From Candidatus Flexifilum breve (lineage in GTDB: Bacteria > Chloroflexota > Anaerolineae > Aggregatilineales > Phototrophicaceae), in the NCBI GenBank assembly GCA_016717205.1, contig JADKGC010000001.1:248001-312000 (forward strand): a DNA stretch of 64,000 nt, in the 5' to 3' direction. This document shows, one piece after another, positions 8,393 through 17,597 of this stretch; the first letter of the stretch is position 1, and each line of letters starts with the position of its first letter. Under the pieces are notes generated by a model. The model was not told the origin of the DNA, did no database searches, and was given only the letters and a program-made list of their open reading frames with translations. The position numbers and the translations under genes were made by a program.

Positions 8393-8790
8393 AGGTGAAT
8401 ATTCCTCTCATCAGAAATTTGGATGTGAGGAGTTTAGTGATTTTTGACACATCGGAAAATTGGCGAAAGCCTACCAAAACCAGCGCAAATCACTTGGGCA
8501 CTTTTGCTATCTCCCGCGGCGTGACCAATCGGTACCGTGCGTCACTTTGGCGCAACTGCACATGGGCTTCATCAACCCACCATCCCCAATACATGCGCGA
8601 GCACAAACTTATCCTTTACGATGTATTCATGATCTGCCTATTGTTACAACTCCCTTCCGTCATACGATATAGAGAGGGTCATTCATCTACTCACGCTGAG
8701 GCCAGCCGCTATGCCGCCACCATTAATCGTATTCCCGTTGACCGGCTGTGGTGACACCGTGATGCACGCCGCCGATCTGAGCGCCGAGCG
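8393..8790. other. Gene-free spacer, divergent promoters
   Basis: A 398-base spacer between two divergently transcribed units. No conserved protein was recognised in any frame. On the plus strand TTGTTA (8641-8646) and TACGAT (8663-8668) with 16 bases between them form a possible promoter for the signalling island. I found no strong inverted repeat. Confidence 0.4.
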
Positions 8791-9162
8791 ATGACCACCA
8801 GCCCCCGGATCGTCATCGTCGAAGATGAGATGATCATCGCCCTCGACCTCCAGACGCGCTTACAACGCCTCGGCTGTACCGTGTTAGCGACAGCCACGTC
8901 CGGCGAAGAAGCGATTCGCATCGTCGCCGCCAGCCAACCCGATCTCATCTTTATGGATATCGGTCTGAGCGGCCAACTGGACGGCATCGACACCGCCGCC
9001 CATATCCATGCGCAAGCCGCCATTCCGATCGTATTTCTGAGCGCCTACACGGATCCATCCACGCGGACCCGCATGGCGCCGATTATGCCCTCCAGTCTGA
9101 TCGTCAAGCCCTTCGCCGATACCGAGCTGCGTGAAGCGCTGCGCCTGCTGCCGGGTGGATGA
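8791..9162 (+). CDS. Receiver-only response regulator
   Basis: A 123-residue receiver. It starts ATG 8791 and has the acidic pair VEDE, phosphoacceptor Asp56 in IFMDIGL, Ser/Thr in FLSAYTD and Lys in VKPF. The pattern VEDExIxALDLQxRLxRLG is typical of receivers paired with HisKA_2 kinases. The segment before the Lys (APIMPSSLIVKPF) departs from the GYLVKPF of its neighbours. There is no output domain. The stop codon is 7 bases before the next kinase start, so the pair is almost certainly translationally coupled. Confidence 0.9.
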   Translation: MTTSPRIVIVEDEMIIALDLQTRLQRLGCTVLATATSGEEAIRIVAASQPDLIFMDIGLSGQLDGIDTAAHIHAQAAIPIVFLSAYTDPSTRTRMAPIMPSSLIVKPFADTELREALRLLPGG

Positions 9163-9169
9163 TCAGTTT

Positions 9170-12007
9170 ATGAATTTACTCGCCGCCTTCCCCAGTCTCA
9201 TTCTAATCGCCCTCGCCGCGCTCATCACCGTTTACGGCCTGCTGCGCTGGCAGATCCGTCACCGTCGGCCAACGGCATTCACCGGCTCAATTATGCTGTG
9301 GTGCGGTGCGCTCTGGCTGCTCGCCAACGGTCTGGAAATGGCCAGCACCGACCTCGCGACCGCGACCACGTGGCACAAGCTCGAATATCTGGCGATGCTC
9401 CCGATCCCGGTCTTATGGATGTATCTGGCGCGCCAGTTCACCAATACCACCGCGATCCTGACCAGGCGCCGCTTGCTGCTGCTTACCGTACTGCCGATCG
9501 TGTGCAGCATCGTGGTGCTAACCAACGAGACTCACGGCTACTTTGTCAGTGACCTGCAGCTCGAACGGGACGGCACCATCGCCCACATTATGATCAAGCC
9601 GGGGCCGTTCTTCGCCATTTTCTACATCTATTCGTACATTGTTGCGTTGAGCGGCACGTTCGTGATCACCCGGCGCTTGCTGCACACCCCCGGCTTTCGC
9701 TGGCAAGGCACGATGGTGTTAGTGGCCGTTCTGGCGACGGTCTTCGCGAGCATTTTGGATTGGAGTGGTCTCTCCCCCGTCCCCCAACTCCGGTTGGCTC
9801 CATTCACGCTCGTCATGTCCATTCCCATCTTTGTGCTCACGATTGTGCGTCTCCGCCGGGCGGATCTCCTGCCCATCGCTCGCACCCAAACGATCCAGTT
9901 CTTGCCCGACGCCGTGCTCATGGTCGATCTCGAAGATCGCATTCTCGACCTGAACCCGGCAGCAGAAGCGATGCTGGGACGCTCGCTCAAAGAAGTGCTG
10001 GGAGAGACGATTGAGGCGTCTTGGCCGGGTTGGACCGATCAGATCAGCGCGGAGACTGCCATCGTTACTCGCCCAGACGCTGATGGGAACGTTCGGCAGT
10101 TTGATGTGCGCCAATCGCCCGTGCGGGACTGGCGCGGCCAGTTGGTCAGCCACATCTTCGTGCTGCGCGATGTGACGGAACGCCTCCGGGCGGAAACTGC
10201 GCTCCACATGAGCGAAGAGTACTTCCGCGCGCTGACCGAACGCAGCACGGACTTCGTCATCATCATCAGCGCGGATGTACAGATCCGCTATACCAGCCCT
10301 TCAGTGGGTCGGATGTTTGGCTACCAGATCGAAACGCTGACCAATCGGGACGCGTTGGAATTCATCCATCCGGAGGATCGCGAACGAGTCGTGGAGCAGT
10401 TCACGCACGCCGTCCAACAGCCCGGGGTCGCCCCGCCGACGACAATCCGCGTCGCCGATAGTGCCGGACACTGGCACAAAATCGAGTGTGTCGCCAATAA
10501 CCTGCTCGATCATCCGGCGATTCGCGGCATCGTCGTCAATGCGCGCGATGTCACCGAACGCAGTGAAATCGAAGACAAGCTCCGCTTAAGTGAAGAATAC
10601 TTCCGCGCATTGATCGAGAAATCGACCGACATCACCATCATTACTGACATGTTTGGCACGATTCAATATGTCAGCCCTTCGTTGGAACGAGTCTTCAAGC
10701 GCACCCGGGAGCAGGTGATTGGTCATAGCACGCTGGAATTCCTGCATCTTGATGACGTGACGGATCTCCTCACAACTATGACTCAGGGGCTTCGGGAAGG
10801 CGCGCCGATCAAGGTGAGTACAGCGCGCTTCCACGACAGCGAGGGTCAATACCATGTGCTCGAATTCACGGCGACTAATCTTCTGGAGTACCCCGCCGTC
10901 AAAGGCGTGATCGTCAACGCGCGCGAAGTGACCGAACGCGAGCAAATCGCGCAGGCGCTGCGCCAAAGCGAGGAGATCTACCGCCTGCATTTCACCAACC
11001 TCAATGACGTGGTGTACTCGTATGACGCTAACCGCATCATCACCTCGATCTCGCCGAGCGTGGAGCGCATCCTCGGCTATCCGCCGGAACCCTTCATTGG
11101 TCAATCGCTCGAATTGATCACGGCGTTACCGCTGCTGCGTCCAGGCTACGGCGAGAAAGCGCTGGAAGAAGCGGCTCGCGTCTTGAACGGCGAACGCATC
11201 GAAGGCACGTTGTATGAATTTCTTGCGCTCGATGGCAGCGTGATCACCGCGGAAATCAGTTCCAGCCCAATCCTGCGCGAGGGTCAGGTGATCGGCTCGG
11301 TTAACGTCGCCCGTAACATCACCGAGCGCATTCAGAGTGAGACCCGGTTGCGGACCTCGCTGCAGGAAAAAGAAGTCCTGCTGAAAGAGATTCATCACCG
11401 CGTCAAAAACAACATGCAGATCATCGCCAGTCTGCTCAATCTGCAATCGGGCACCATCGCCGACCCAGCCACCCGCGTCCAGTTCGAAGACAGCCAGAAC
11501 CGCATCCGCTCGATGGCGCTGGTTCATGAACGCCTATACCGTTCCAGCGAGCTCTCGCACATCGATTTTGAGGCGTACCTGCGGGATCTCACCGGGCATC
11601 TGGTGCAAGGCTATCACGGGCGGAGTCACGGGGTCGAACTGGAAATCCGCGCGGAGAACATTCAACTGGATGTTGATACGGCGATTCCCTGCGGGCTCAT
11701 CGTCAACGAGCTGATTTCCAACACCTTCAAGCATGCATTTACTGGCGCCGCGGGTGGACTGATTCGCATCGACGTCACCCGCGGCGACCACGGTTGGTAT
11801 CACCTGCGCGTCGCCGATAACGGCGTTGGCCTGCCACCAGAGATCGATTTCCGTGAGAGTAAAACGCTCGGTCTGCAGTTAGTCAGCAGCCTGACTAAAC
11901 AATTGAAGGGCACGCTAGAGCTGCACCGAGCGAACGGAACCGTCGTGAGCATAACCTTCCCTTCCAGCGAGGATACGCTGCTCCCCAATGAGACGAGGTC
12001 TACCTGA
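9170..12007 (+). CDS. Membrane sensor histidine kinase: 7TM - four PAS - HisKA_2 - HATPase
   Basis: A 945-residue kinase. About seven hydrophobic segments occupy residues 1-225, like the N-terminal 7TM module of environmental histidine kinases. Four PAS-type units follow at about 240-340, 347-470, 473-597 and 600-725. Units 2 and 3 begin with nearly the same words, SEEYFRALxExSTD, which points to internal duplication. The dimerisation box LLKEIHHRVKNN gives His743 as the likely phosphoacceptor. The ATPase N-box NELISNTFKHAF and a G-rich ADNGVGLP box complete the core. ATG 9170 was chosen because it follows the receiver stop directly and places the first helix at the N-terminus; a longer in-frame start at 9131 overlaps the receiver. 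Confidence 0.92.
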   Translation: MNLLAAFPSLILIALAALITVYGLLRWQIRHRRPTAFTGSIMLWCGALWLLANGLEMASTDLATATTWHKLEYLAMLPIPVLWMYLARQFTNTTAILTRRRLLLLTVLPIVCSIVVLTNETHGYFVSDLQLERDGTIAHIMIKPGPFFAIFYIYSYIVALSGTFVITRRLLHTPGFRWQGTMVLVAVLATVFASILDWSGLSPVPQLRLAPFTLVMSIPIFVLTIVRLRRADLLPIARTQTIQFLPDAVLMVDLEDRILDLNPAAEAMLGRSLKEVLGETIEASWPGWTDQISAETAIVTRPDADGNVRQFDVRQSPVRDWRGQLVSHIFVLRDVTERLRAETALHMSEEYFRALTERSTDFVIIISADVQIRYTSPSVGRMFGYQIETLTNRDALEFIHPEDRERVVEQFTHAVQQPGVAPPTTIRVADSAGHWHKIECVANNLLDHPAIRGIVVNARDVTERSEIEDKLRLSEEYFRALIEKSTDITIITDMFGTIQYVSPSLERVFKRTREQVIGHSTLEFLHLDDVTDLLTTMTQGLREGAPIKVSTARFHDSEGQYHVLEFTATNLLEYPAVKGVIVNAREVTEREQIAQALRQSEEIYRLHFTNLNDVVYSYDANRIITSISPSVERILGYPPEPFIGQSLELITALPLLRPGYGEKALEEAARVLNGERIEGTLYEFLALDGSVITAEISSSPILREGQVIGSVNVARNITERIQSETRLRTSLQEKEVLLKEIHHRVKNNMQIIASLLNLQSGTIADPATRVQFEDSQNRIRSMALVHERLYRSSELSHIDFEAYLRDLTGHLVQGYHGRSHGVELEIRAENIQLDVDTAIPCGLIVNELISNTFKHAFTGAAGGLIRIDVTRGDHGWYHLRVADNGVGLPPEIDFRESKTLGLQLVSSLTKQLKGTLELHRANGTVVSITFPSSEDTLLPNETRST

Positions 12008-12071
12008 TGACCGCATTCAGCTTCACCGCAGCGCAGTTTCCCTGTCCACCCCAAGTGCCTGAGGCAGCCGC

Positions 12072-13463
12072 ATGTTAGCGTACCTGCCCCGTTTTCAACA
12101 ACTGCCAGCGTGGCGGCGAACGGTAGTCATTCCCGGTTTTGGCACCATGTTCATCGTCTTGTTCTTCGCGCTCTACCCCATCATGGGGGGAGTCGCGGTG
12201 GTCCTCTCGTTCATCCCGGTAGCGGCCATCGCGTGGACAATGGGCAAGCTGGCCGGGCTGATCAGCGGTACGGCCATGGTGCTGATCAACTACGTGCTGC
12301 TGGCGCTCGCCGGGGCAGACGCCTCGTCGGTGCTCTTCCGGGGCGTGTTGAGCAGCCTGACGCTGATCCTGCTCGGCGGTCTGGCAGGCTGGGTGAGCGA
12401 ATTGGTCGAAAAGCTGCGCACGAGTACGACGCGGCTCGAAAGCGATCATCGGGCGCTGGTGGAAAGCAACAGCCGTTACCAAGCCGTGATGATGCAGTCG
12501 ACCGCGTGCATCTTTCTCGTGGATGTCGACAGCCTGCGCGTCGTCGAGGCGAACCCGAGCTTCCTCAAGCTGACTGGCTACTCCGAAGCCGAAATCCAGT
12601 CGGTGACGCTGTACGATATCGTCGGGCACGAGCGCGCCAGCATCGATGCCCGCGTGCAGCAGGTGCTCGCCGACGGCAGCGCCGCCATCGGCGAGCGTCA
12701 ATACCTCACCAAAGCGGGCCGGCGCATCGACATGGACGTGCGTGTCAGCTTGATCCACTACGCCGAACAGACCCTGATGTGCATTGTCTCGAATGACATC
12801 TCCGATCGCAAACGCATCGACGAACAGCTCCGCGCCTCGCTGCAGGAAAAAGAGGTGCTGCTCAAGGAAATTCATCACCGCGTCAAAAACAACCTACAGG
12901 TGATTTCCAGCCTCCTCAACCTGCAGGCAGGTTATGTCGTGGATGAAGATGTCTGGGGACATTTTCAGGACAGTCAGAATCGTGTGCGGTCGATGGCGCT
13001 CATTCACGAACGTCTGTACCGTTCAGACGATCTGGCGCGCATCGACTTTCAGTCGTATCTGAGCGACTTGACCGGACAGCTCATGCGCAGCTACCAAACG
13101 ACCGAAGGGCGCGTCACCGTCGCCATCGAGTCGGATGACATCCTGCTCGATACCAATCTCGCCGTCCCCTGTGGGCTGCTCATCAATGAACTGATCTCGA
13201 ATGCCTTCAAGCATGCTTTTCCGAGCGGGCGACCGGGTACGGTGCGCGTCGAAATGCGGTGCGTGGGTTCACAGTACCAGTTGGTTGTCCAGGATAACGG
13301 CGTCGGTTTCCCGGCAGAACTCGACTTTCGCACCACGCCCTCGCTCGGCTTACAGCTCGTCAACAGCCTCGTCCGCCAGTTGGGCGGGGTGATCGAACTG
13401 AAGCGCGCTGACGGCACTCAATTCTGCGCGACATTTCCTATGAGTCTGAGCAAGGCCTCTTAA
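12072..13463 (+). CDS. Membrane sensor histidine kinase: TM - PAS - HisKA_2 - HATPase
   Basis: A 463-residue kinase. Several hydrophobic helices at about residues 17-105 resemble a small membrane sensor. A PAS domain spans about 130-245. The box LLKEIHHRVKNN follows with His269 as probable phosphoacceptor. The ATPase domain has NELISNAFKHAF and QDNGVGFP. The catalytic half is clearly paralogous to that of the preceding 945-residue kinase, down to shared DNA words around LQEKEVLLKEIHHRVKNN, so tandem duplication is likely. It lies 64 bases after the upstream kinase and abuts the next receiver gene (stop TAA followed immediately by ATG). Confidence 0.92.
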   Translation: MLAYLPRFQQLPAWRRTVVIPGFGTMFIVLFFALYPIMGGVAVVLSFIPVAAIAWTMGKLAGLISGTAMVLINYVLLALAGADASSVLFRGVLSSLTLILLGGLAGWVSELVEKLRTSTTRLESDHRALVESNSRYQAVMMQSTACIFLVDVDSLRVVEANPSFLKLTGYSEAEIQSVTLYDIVGHERASIDARVQQVLADGSAAIGERQYLTKAGRRIDMDVRVSLIHYAEQTLMCIVSNDISDRKRIDEQLRASLQEKEVLLKEIHHRVKNNLQVISSLLNLQAGYVVDEDVWGHFQDSQNRVRSMALIHERLYRSDDLARIDFQSYLSDLTGQLMRSYQTTEGRVTVAIESDDILLDTNLAVPCGLLINELISNAFKHAFPSGRPGTVRVEMRCVGSQYQLVVQDNGVGFPAELDFRTTPSLGLQLVNSLVRQLGGVIELKRADGTQFCATFPMSLSKAS

Positions 13464-14000
13464 ATGATGCACTGGATCACGCCCGTTCACTCCCCCTCCT
13501 ACCGCCCAGGAGCGCGGTTCCCGAGCACGCGTCTGCCATGGAAACTGCATCCGAACCGTATTGACGAGGCACCGGAGGCAGCGACCGGAGAATCGGCGCA
13601 GACCAGCGCCACGCCGGCCAGCCTGCCGCGCGTTCTCATCGTCGAGGATGAGAGCGTCGTCGCGCTCGACCTGATGTTGACGCTCCGGCAGGTGGGCTGT
13701 ACCGTGGTCGGCCACGCGCTGTCGGGGCCCGAAGCCATCGCCGAAGTTCAGCGCACGCGTCCGGATCTCGTGCTGATGGATATTCGCCTGCAAGGGGAGA
13801 TGGATGGAATCGCCGCGGCGGGGATAATCCACACGTGCTGCGGCACCCAAATCATCTTTTTGACCGCTTTCTCGGACGAGGACACGCTGCGCCGGGTCAA
13901 GCAAGTACCCAATCTAGCGGGTTTTCTGCTCAAGCCATTCTCAAAACAGCAGCTGCAGGCCGCGATCACGGCGGCGCTGCCGCGGACGGCGCCGCTGTAA
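13464..14000 (+). CDS. Receiver response regulator with N-terminal extension
   Basis: A 178-residue protein. The first 55 residues are a low-complexity, Pro/Ser/Ala-rich stretch without a recognisable domain. The receiver then has VEDESVVALDL, phosphoacceptor Asp106 in VLMDIRL, Thr in FLTAFSD and Lys in LLKPF. The start ATG directly follows the stop of the kinase, so the two are probably coupled; an internal start nearer the receiver is possible if the extension is not made. It has no output domain. It is a close relative of the receivers at 8791 and at the N-terminus of the 14166 hybrid. Confidence 0.85.
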   Translation: MMHWITPVHSPSYRPGARFPSTRLPWKLHPNRIDEAPEAATGESAQTSATPASLPRVLIVEDESVVALDLMLTLRQVGCTVVGHALSGPEAIAEVQRTRPDLVLMDIRLQGEMDGIAAAGIIHTCCGTQIIFLTAFSDEDTLRRVKQVPNLAGFLLKPFSKQQLQAAITAALPRTAPL

Positions 14001-14012
14001 GCGCCGCCGTGA
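13966..14012. terminator. Long inverted repeat at receiver gene end
   Basis: TCACGGCGGCGCT (13966-13978) and AGCGCCGCCGTGA (14000-14012) are perfectly complementary over 13 bp and bracket the stop codon with a 21-base loop. There is no T-tract, so it may stabilise the mRNA or act as a weak terminator. Confidence 0.45.
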
Positions 14013-14165
14013 CAGATTGAAGTCAAATTCTAAGGTTTCAACCATTGATCGACCTTGCTTTACCGAGTTACACTATTGAAATATAACATGAGCGGCGTAA
14101 ATTCGTAATCCTCCGGCACTACATCGCTGATCAAACGAGCTGTGACATGTTTAAGGAAAGCACTC

Positions 14166-16046
14166 ATGACCACATCGATCCTCATTGTTGAAGATGAAAG
14201 CATTGTCGCACTCGACCTCCAGATGCGGTTGACGAGGCTCGGTTACCGTGTCGTAGGCATTGCCGCTTCCGGCACCGAAGCGCTCCAACTAGCTGAGCAG
14301 TTTCAACCCGATCTCACGCTGATGGACATTCGCCTGAAAGGGGCTCTGGATGGCATCGAAACCGCCCAGGCGCTGCGCCAGCGGTTGGATGCTCCCATCG
14401 TTTACCTGACAGCCTACGCGGACGAAGCCACGCTGCAGCGCGCCAAAATGACCGAACCCTACGGGTATCTGGTCAAGCCTTTCGAGGAGCGCGAGCTGCA
14501 CAGCACGGTCGAAATGGCGCTCTACAAAATCACGAATGAGCGGCGGCAAAAAATGCATGCCGCCCGCTTACAGCGACTGGTCACCACCGTGCCGGATGGC
14601 GTGGCCCTGCTCGACCCCGATCAGCGTATCGTACTCACCAATGCCAAGGCGCAGGACTATCTCATTACGCTGGCGGATCTCTCACCCGGCTCGGTGGTCA
14701 CGCATCTTGGGGACTACACGCTCGACCAACTACGCCACTACGACGGTTGGCGTGAAATTCAGACCGACACCACGCCGCCCCGCATCTTTGAGGTGAATGT
14801 CTCCTGTGTACGGGAGGACGACGGCGTCGTTGATCTCAACATCCCGCGGGATCTGGTGCTCGTGATTCGCGATGTCACGGCTGATCGCCAAATCCGTGAT
14901 CGCATTCAGGCGCAGGATCGCCTCGCCGCGGTTGGGCAGTTTGCCGCGGGGATCGCCCACGACTTCAACAACATTCTCGCCAGCATCATGCTCCAGCCGT
15001 ACATCATTCAGCGCCAGCAAAACGAACTGCGCCCGCGCAGTCTAGAGGCGCTCGAAAACATCACCCAGCAGGCCGAACGTGGTGCGGAACTGATTAAGCA
15101 GTTGTTGGATTTCAGCCGTTCCTCGACGCTGGAGATGCACCCGTTCGATCTTGTTCCACTCCTCAAAGAGCTGGCAAAGATGCTTGAACGACTGCTGCCC
15201 GCCAGCATCAACCTGCGCCTGTCCGTCACCGAAGACGATTTCAAACTGCTCGGCGACCCGACGCGCACGCTTCAACTTCTTATGAACCTCGCCTCAAACG
15301 CGCGCGATGCCATGCCGCACGGCGGCGATCTGTATATCGAACTGCTCCGCGTGAGCGGCAAGAGCGTGCCCAATCGTCAGCAGTCCGACCCCAACGATTG
15401 GATTCGCATCCGGGTGCGCGACACGGGCATGGGCATTCACCCGGAGATTTTGCCACACATCTTCGAGCCGTTTTTCACCACCAAAGCCGCGGGCAAAGGG
15501 ACAGGTTTAGGCTTAGCTCAGGTCTATGGAATTGTGCAACAGCACGGCGGGCAGATTGACATCAGCAGTCAATTGGGGCAAGGGACGACCTTTTCCATCT
15601 TCTTGCCTGCCCTACTGGACGACGAAAGTCTCGGCATGCTGACAGAAGCGGCCCTTCCCGAACCGGTCATGGGGGAACAGGAAGTTATTCTGCTGGTCGA
15701 AGACAACCCATCAATTGGCGGTTCGCTGAGCGAAGTACTGGAACTCTCCAACTATCGGGTATTGAGCGCGGAGAATGGTCACGCCGCCCTCGAAAAAATT
15801 GCCAGCGCGCAGCCACCCGTGAACCTCGTCCTCAGCGACCTCGCCATGCCCGACATGGGCGGGCTGGAACTGTGTCAGGAACTGCGGCGGCGTGAAATCA
15901 ACGTGCCCGTGCTGATCTTCAGCGGCTACGTCTCCGAATCGACGCTGGCAGAGCTGCGCGCACTCGGCGTCGTCGACTACCTGAATAAGCCCGTCGATGT
16001 CGAACTGCTGCTCGAACGCATCAGCGAAGTGCTGCACCCCAGCTAA
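14166..16046 (+). CDS. Hybrid kinase: receiver - PAS-like - HisKA/HATPase - receiver
   Basis: A 626-residue soluble protein flanked by receivers at both ends. The N-terminal receiver has Asp54 (LMDIRL) and Lys in LVKPFEE. A PAS-like linker (about 130-250) starts VTTVPDGVALLDPDQRI. The kinase core has the box GIAHDFNNIL with His265, then NLASNARDAM, RDTGMGI and GTGLGLAQVYGI, a class that differs from the HisKA_2 kinases beside it. The C-terminal receiver has Asp558 (LSDLAMP) and Lys in LNKPVD. AAGGAAAG lies 5 bases before ATG 14166. No membrane segment is present, so the input could be phosphotransfer from the neighbouring kinases to Asp54 (inference). Confidence 0.93.
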   Translation: MTTSILIVEDESIVALDLQMRLTRLGYRVVGIAASGTEALQLAEQFQPDLTLMDIRLKGALDGIETAQALRQRLDAPIVYLTAYADEATLQRAKMTEPYGYLVKPFEERELHSTVEMALYKITNERRQKMHAARLQRLVTTVPDGVALLDPDQRIVLTNAKAQDYLITLADLSPGSVVTHLGDYTLDQLRHYDGWREIQTDTTPPRIFEVNVSCVREDDGVVDLNIPRDLVLVIRDVTADRQIRDRIQAQDRLAAVGQFAAGIAHDFNNILASIMLQPYIIQRQQNELRPRSLEALENITQQAERGAELIKQLLDFSRSSTLEMHPFDLVPLLKELAKMLERLLPASINLRLSVTEDDFKLLGDPTRTLQLLMNLASNARDAMPHGGDLYIELLRVSGKSVPNRQQSDPNDWIRIRVRDTGMGIHPEILPHIFEPFFTTKAAGKGTGLGLAQVYGIVQQHGGQIDISSQLGQGTTFSIFLPALLDDESLGMLTEAALPEPVMGEQEVILLVEDNPSIGGSLSEVLELSNYRVLSAENGHAALEKIASAQPPVNLVLSDLAMPDMGGLELCQELRRREINVPVLIFSGYVSESTLAELRALGVVDYLNKPVDVELLLERISEVLHPS

Positions 16047-16051
16047 ACTAT

Positions 16052-16081
16052 CCGGCATTCCCTCTTTTTCCCGTATGCCGG
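16052..16081. terminator. Weak hairpin between kinase and peptidase genes
   Basis: CCGGCAT (16052-16058) and ATGCCGG (16075-16081) form a 7-bp stem around a T-rich 16-base loop. It may end the signalling transcript; there is no T-tract after the stem. Confidence 0.3.
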
Positions 16082-16134
16082 TGTTGTATATACTACTCCG
16101 CGTGCGGATCACCACCGGGAACGAGGGAACAAGT

Positions 16135-17370
16135 ATGGCAGTTGATCATTTCAGTACGCTGGACAGCATCATTGCGCGGAACAGCGCCGAGCAGATTGAG
16201 TTTCTGCAAGCCCTCGTGCGTGCCAAAAGCGCGAATCCCTACACCGTCGACAAATCGACGCCAGACTCCGGCATCGAAAAGGAGATGGCCGCCGTCATCG
16301 CCGCCCAACTGCGCGCCATCGGCCTCGAACCCACGCTGATCGGCGCATCGCCGGAACGCCCAAACGTCGTGGCCACGCTGCAAGGCGCGGCGAACTCCGG
16401 CAAAACGCTCGCTTTGAACGGCCACATGGATACGGTTATGCCGAGCAAGCAATGGACGATGGATCCTTTCGGCGCGACCATCGTCGGCAATCGTCTGTAC
16501 GGCCTTGGCGTGCTGGACATGAAAGCCTCGCTCGCCGTCTTCATCTACGCCGCGAAAGCCCTGCTCGAAGCGGGCATCACGCTGGGCGGTGACCTGCTGC
16601 TGACCTTCGCCGTCGACGAAGAGCCGGGTGGAGCTTCCCCCTACGGCACGAACTACCTGCTCGATCACGGCTTGACGGCGACCACCGCCATTGTCGCCGA
16701 GCCGGGGCTCGACAACGTGACCATTGGTCACCGCGGCGGCTACCGCTTCAAAATCACCGTGCGCGGGGAAGCCGCCCATACCGGGTCGCTCCAATGGGAA
16801 CGGCGCGAACTCGGCAAGAACGCCATCGCCGCGATGGGTGATGTGATCACCGCCCTGCGCGATCTCGAGATCCCGTCGCAGCCCGCCGCCGCCTTCCCCG
16901 GACGCAAATCGGTGTTCACCTTCCCCACGCTGATTCAGGGCGGCGCGACCATCAACACGGTGCCGGAAGAATGCATTGCCTACGGCGACTCGCGCCTCAT
17001 GCCGGGCAACACCGAAGCGCAGCTCGAAGGGCTCATTCGCGAACGACTGGATCGCATTGAGGGGCTGGATTACTCACTGGATAAACTGTTGTTCGTCCCT
17101 GCCGTACAGATTGCCACGGACGAACCGATTGTGCAGATCCTCAAGGTGCGGACGCAGGAAATCGCGGGCATCACGCCGACGACCGAAGGCTGCGGCCCGT
17201 GGAATGATGGCTGGATGTTCATCAGCCGCGGCATCCCAGCGATCTGTGGATTCGGTCCGGCGGGCGCGGGCGTCCATGCCGCCGACGAATACGTCGAGCT
17301 CGACAGTTTCATCGCCACCACGCGCATCTTCGTACGGGCGATCATCGATTACCTCGGCGTGGCGGAGTGA
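16135..17370 (+). CDS. M20-family zinc metallohydrolase (ArgE/DapE-like)
   Basis: A 411-residue cytoplasmic amidohydrolase of the M20 group, which cleaves N-acyl amino acids, small peptides or related amides. Metal and catalytic signatures are visible: NGHMDTV (His and Asp ligands), GLGVLDMK (bridging Asp), the catalytic Glu in VDEEPGG, VAEP, and the last His in GAGVHAADE. A dimerisation lid begins around HRGGYRFKI. ATG 16135 has GAGGGAA just upstream; the frame stays open further 5' into the preceding gene, but that extension is Cys-rich and unlike the family. It stands alone between terminators. Substrate unknown: deacylase, succinyl-diaminopimelate desuccinylase or dipeptidase are all possible. 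Confidence 0.9.
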   Translation: MAVDHFSTLDSIIARNSAEQIEFLQALVRAKSANPYTVDKSTPDSGIEKEMAAVIAAQLRAIGLEPTLIGASPERPNVVATLQGAANSGKTLALNGHMDTVMPSKQWTMDPFGATIVGNRLYGLGVLDMKASLAVFIYAAKALLEAGITLGGDLLLTFAVDEEPGGASPYGTNYLLDHGLTATTAIVAEPGLDNVTIGHRGGYRFKITVRGEAAHTGSLQWERRELGKNAIAAMGDVITALRDLEIPSQPAAAFPGRKSVFTFPTLIQGGATINTVPEECIAYGDSRLMPGNTEAQLEGLIRERLDRIEGLDYSLDKLLFVPAVQIATDEPIVQILKVRTQEIAGITPTTEGCGPWNDGWMFISRGIPAICGFGPAGAGVHAADEYVELDSFIATTRIFVRAIIDYLGVAE

Positions 17371-17388
17371 CAGGCGTACCCGCCGCAC

Positions 17389-17419
17389 AAAAAAGGACGC
17401 CGATTGGCGTCCCATTTTT
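17389..17419 (+). terminator. Rho-independent terminator of the M20 gene
   Basis: A-rich lead, then stem GGACGCC/GGCGTCC (17395-17401 and 17406-17412) with a GATT loop, then CATTTTTC. It lies 19 bases after the stop. Confidence 0.8.
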
Positions 17420-17454
17420 CGTAACGACGAAGCAGGTCGTCTTTTGGGGCTTGC

Positions 17455-17538
17455 GGACGCGATAAATCGCGTCCCTACGAAGAGGAAATCAGCTTGGCAA
17501 ACGATGTTGGCTCCCCTCCCTGAATTCGGGGAGGGGGG
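17455..17538. repeat. Composite palindromic repeat (two hairpins)
   Basis: GGACGCGAT-AA-ATCGCGTCC at 17455-17474 is followed by CTAC. About 40 bases later comes a CCCTCCC/GGGGAGG hairpin around GAATTC (about 17513-17538). The block GGCAAACGATGTTGGCTCCC between them matches 50578-50600 almost exactly. The rest of the spacer up to 17597 shows no gene. Confidence 0.75.
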
Positions 17539-17597
17539 GTCGGGTCAGAAGGCGACCTTTGTCCACACGTTCATGCCTCGTCCTTGCAACTGCTAAT

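Noticed and set aside
8395..8754. A 119-codon frame in the gap before the signalling island
   Set aside because: No ribosome site, no conserved features, and it crosses the likely promoter region.
13464..13630. Separate small gene upstream of the second receiver of the signalling island
   Set aside because: The stretch is in frame with the receiver and low in complexity; it is better read as an N-terminal extension or untranslated lead.
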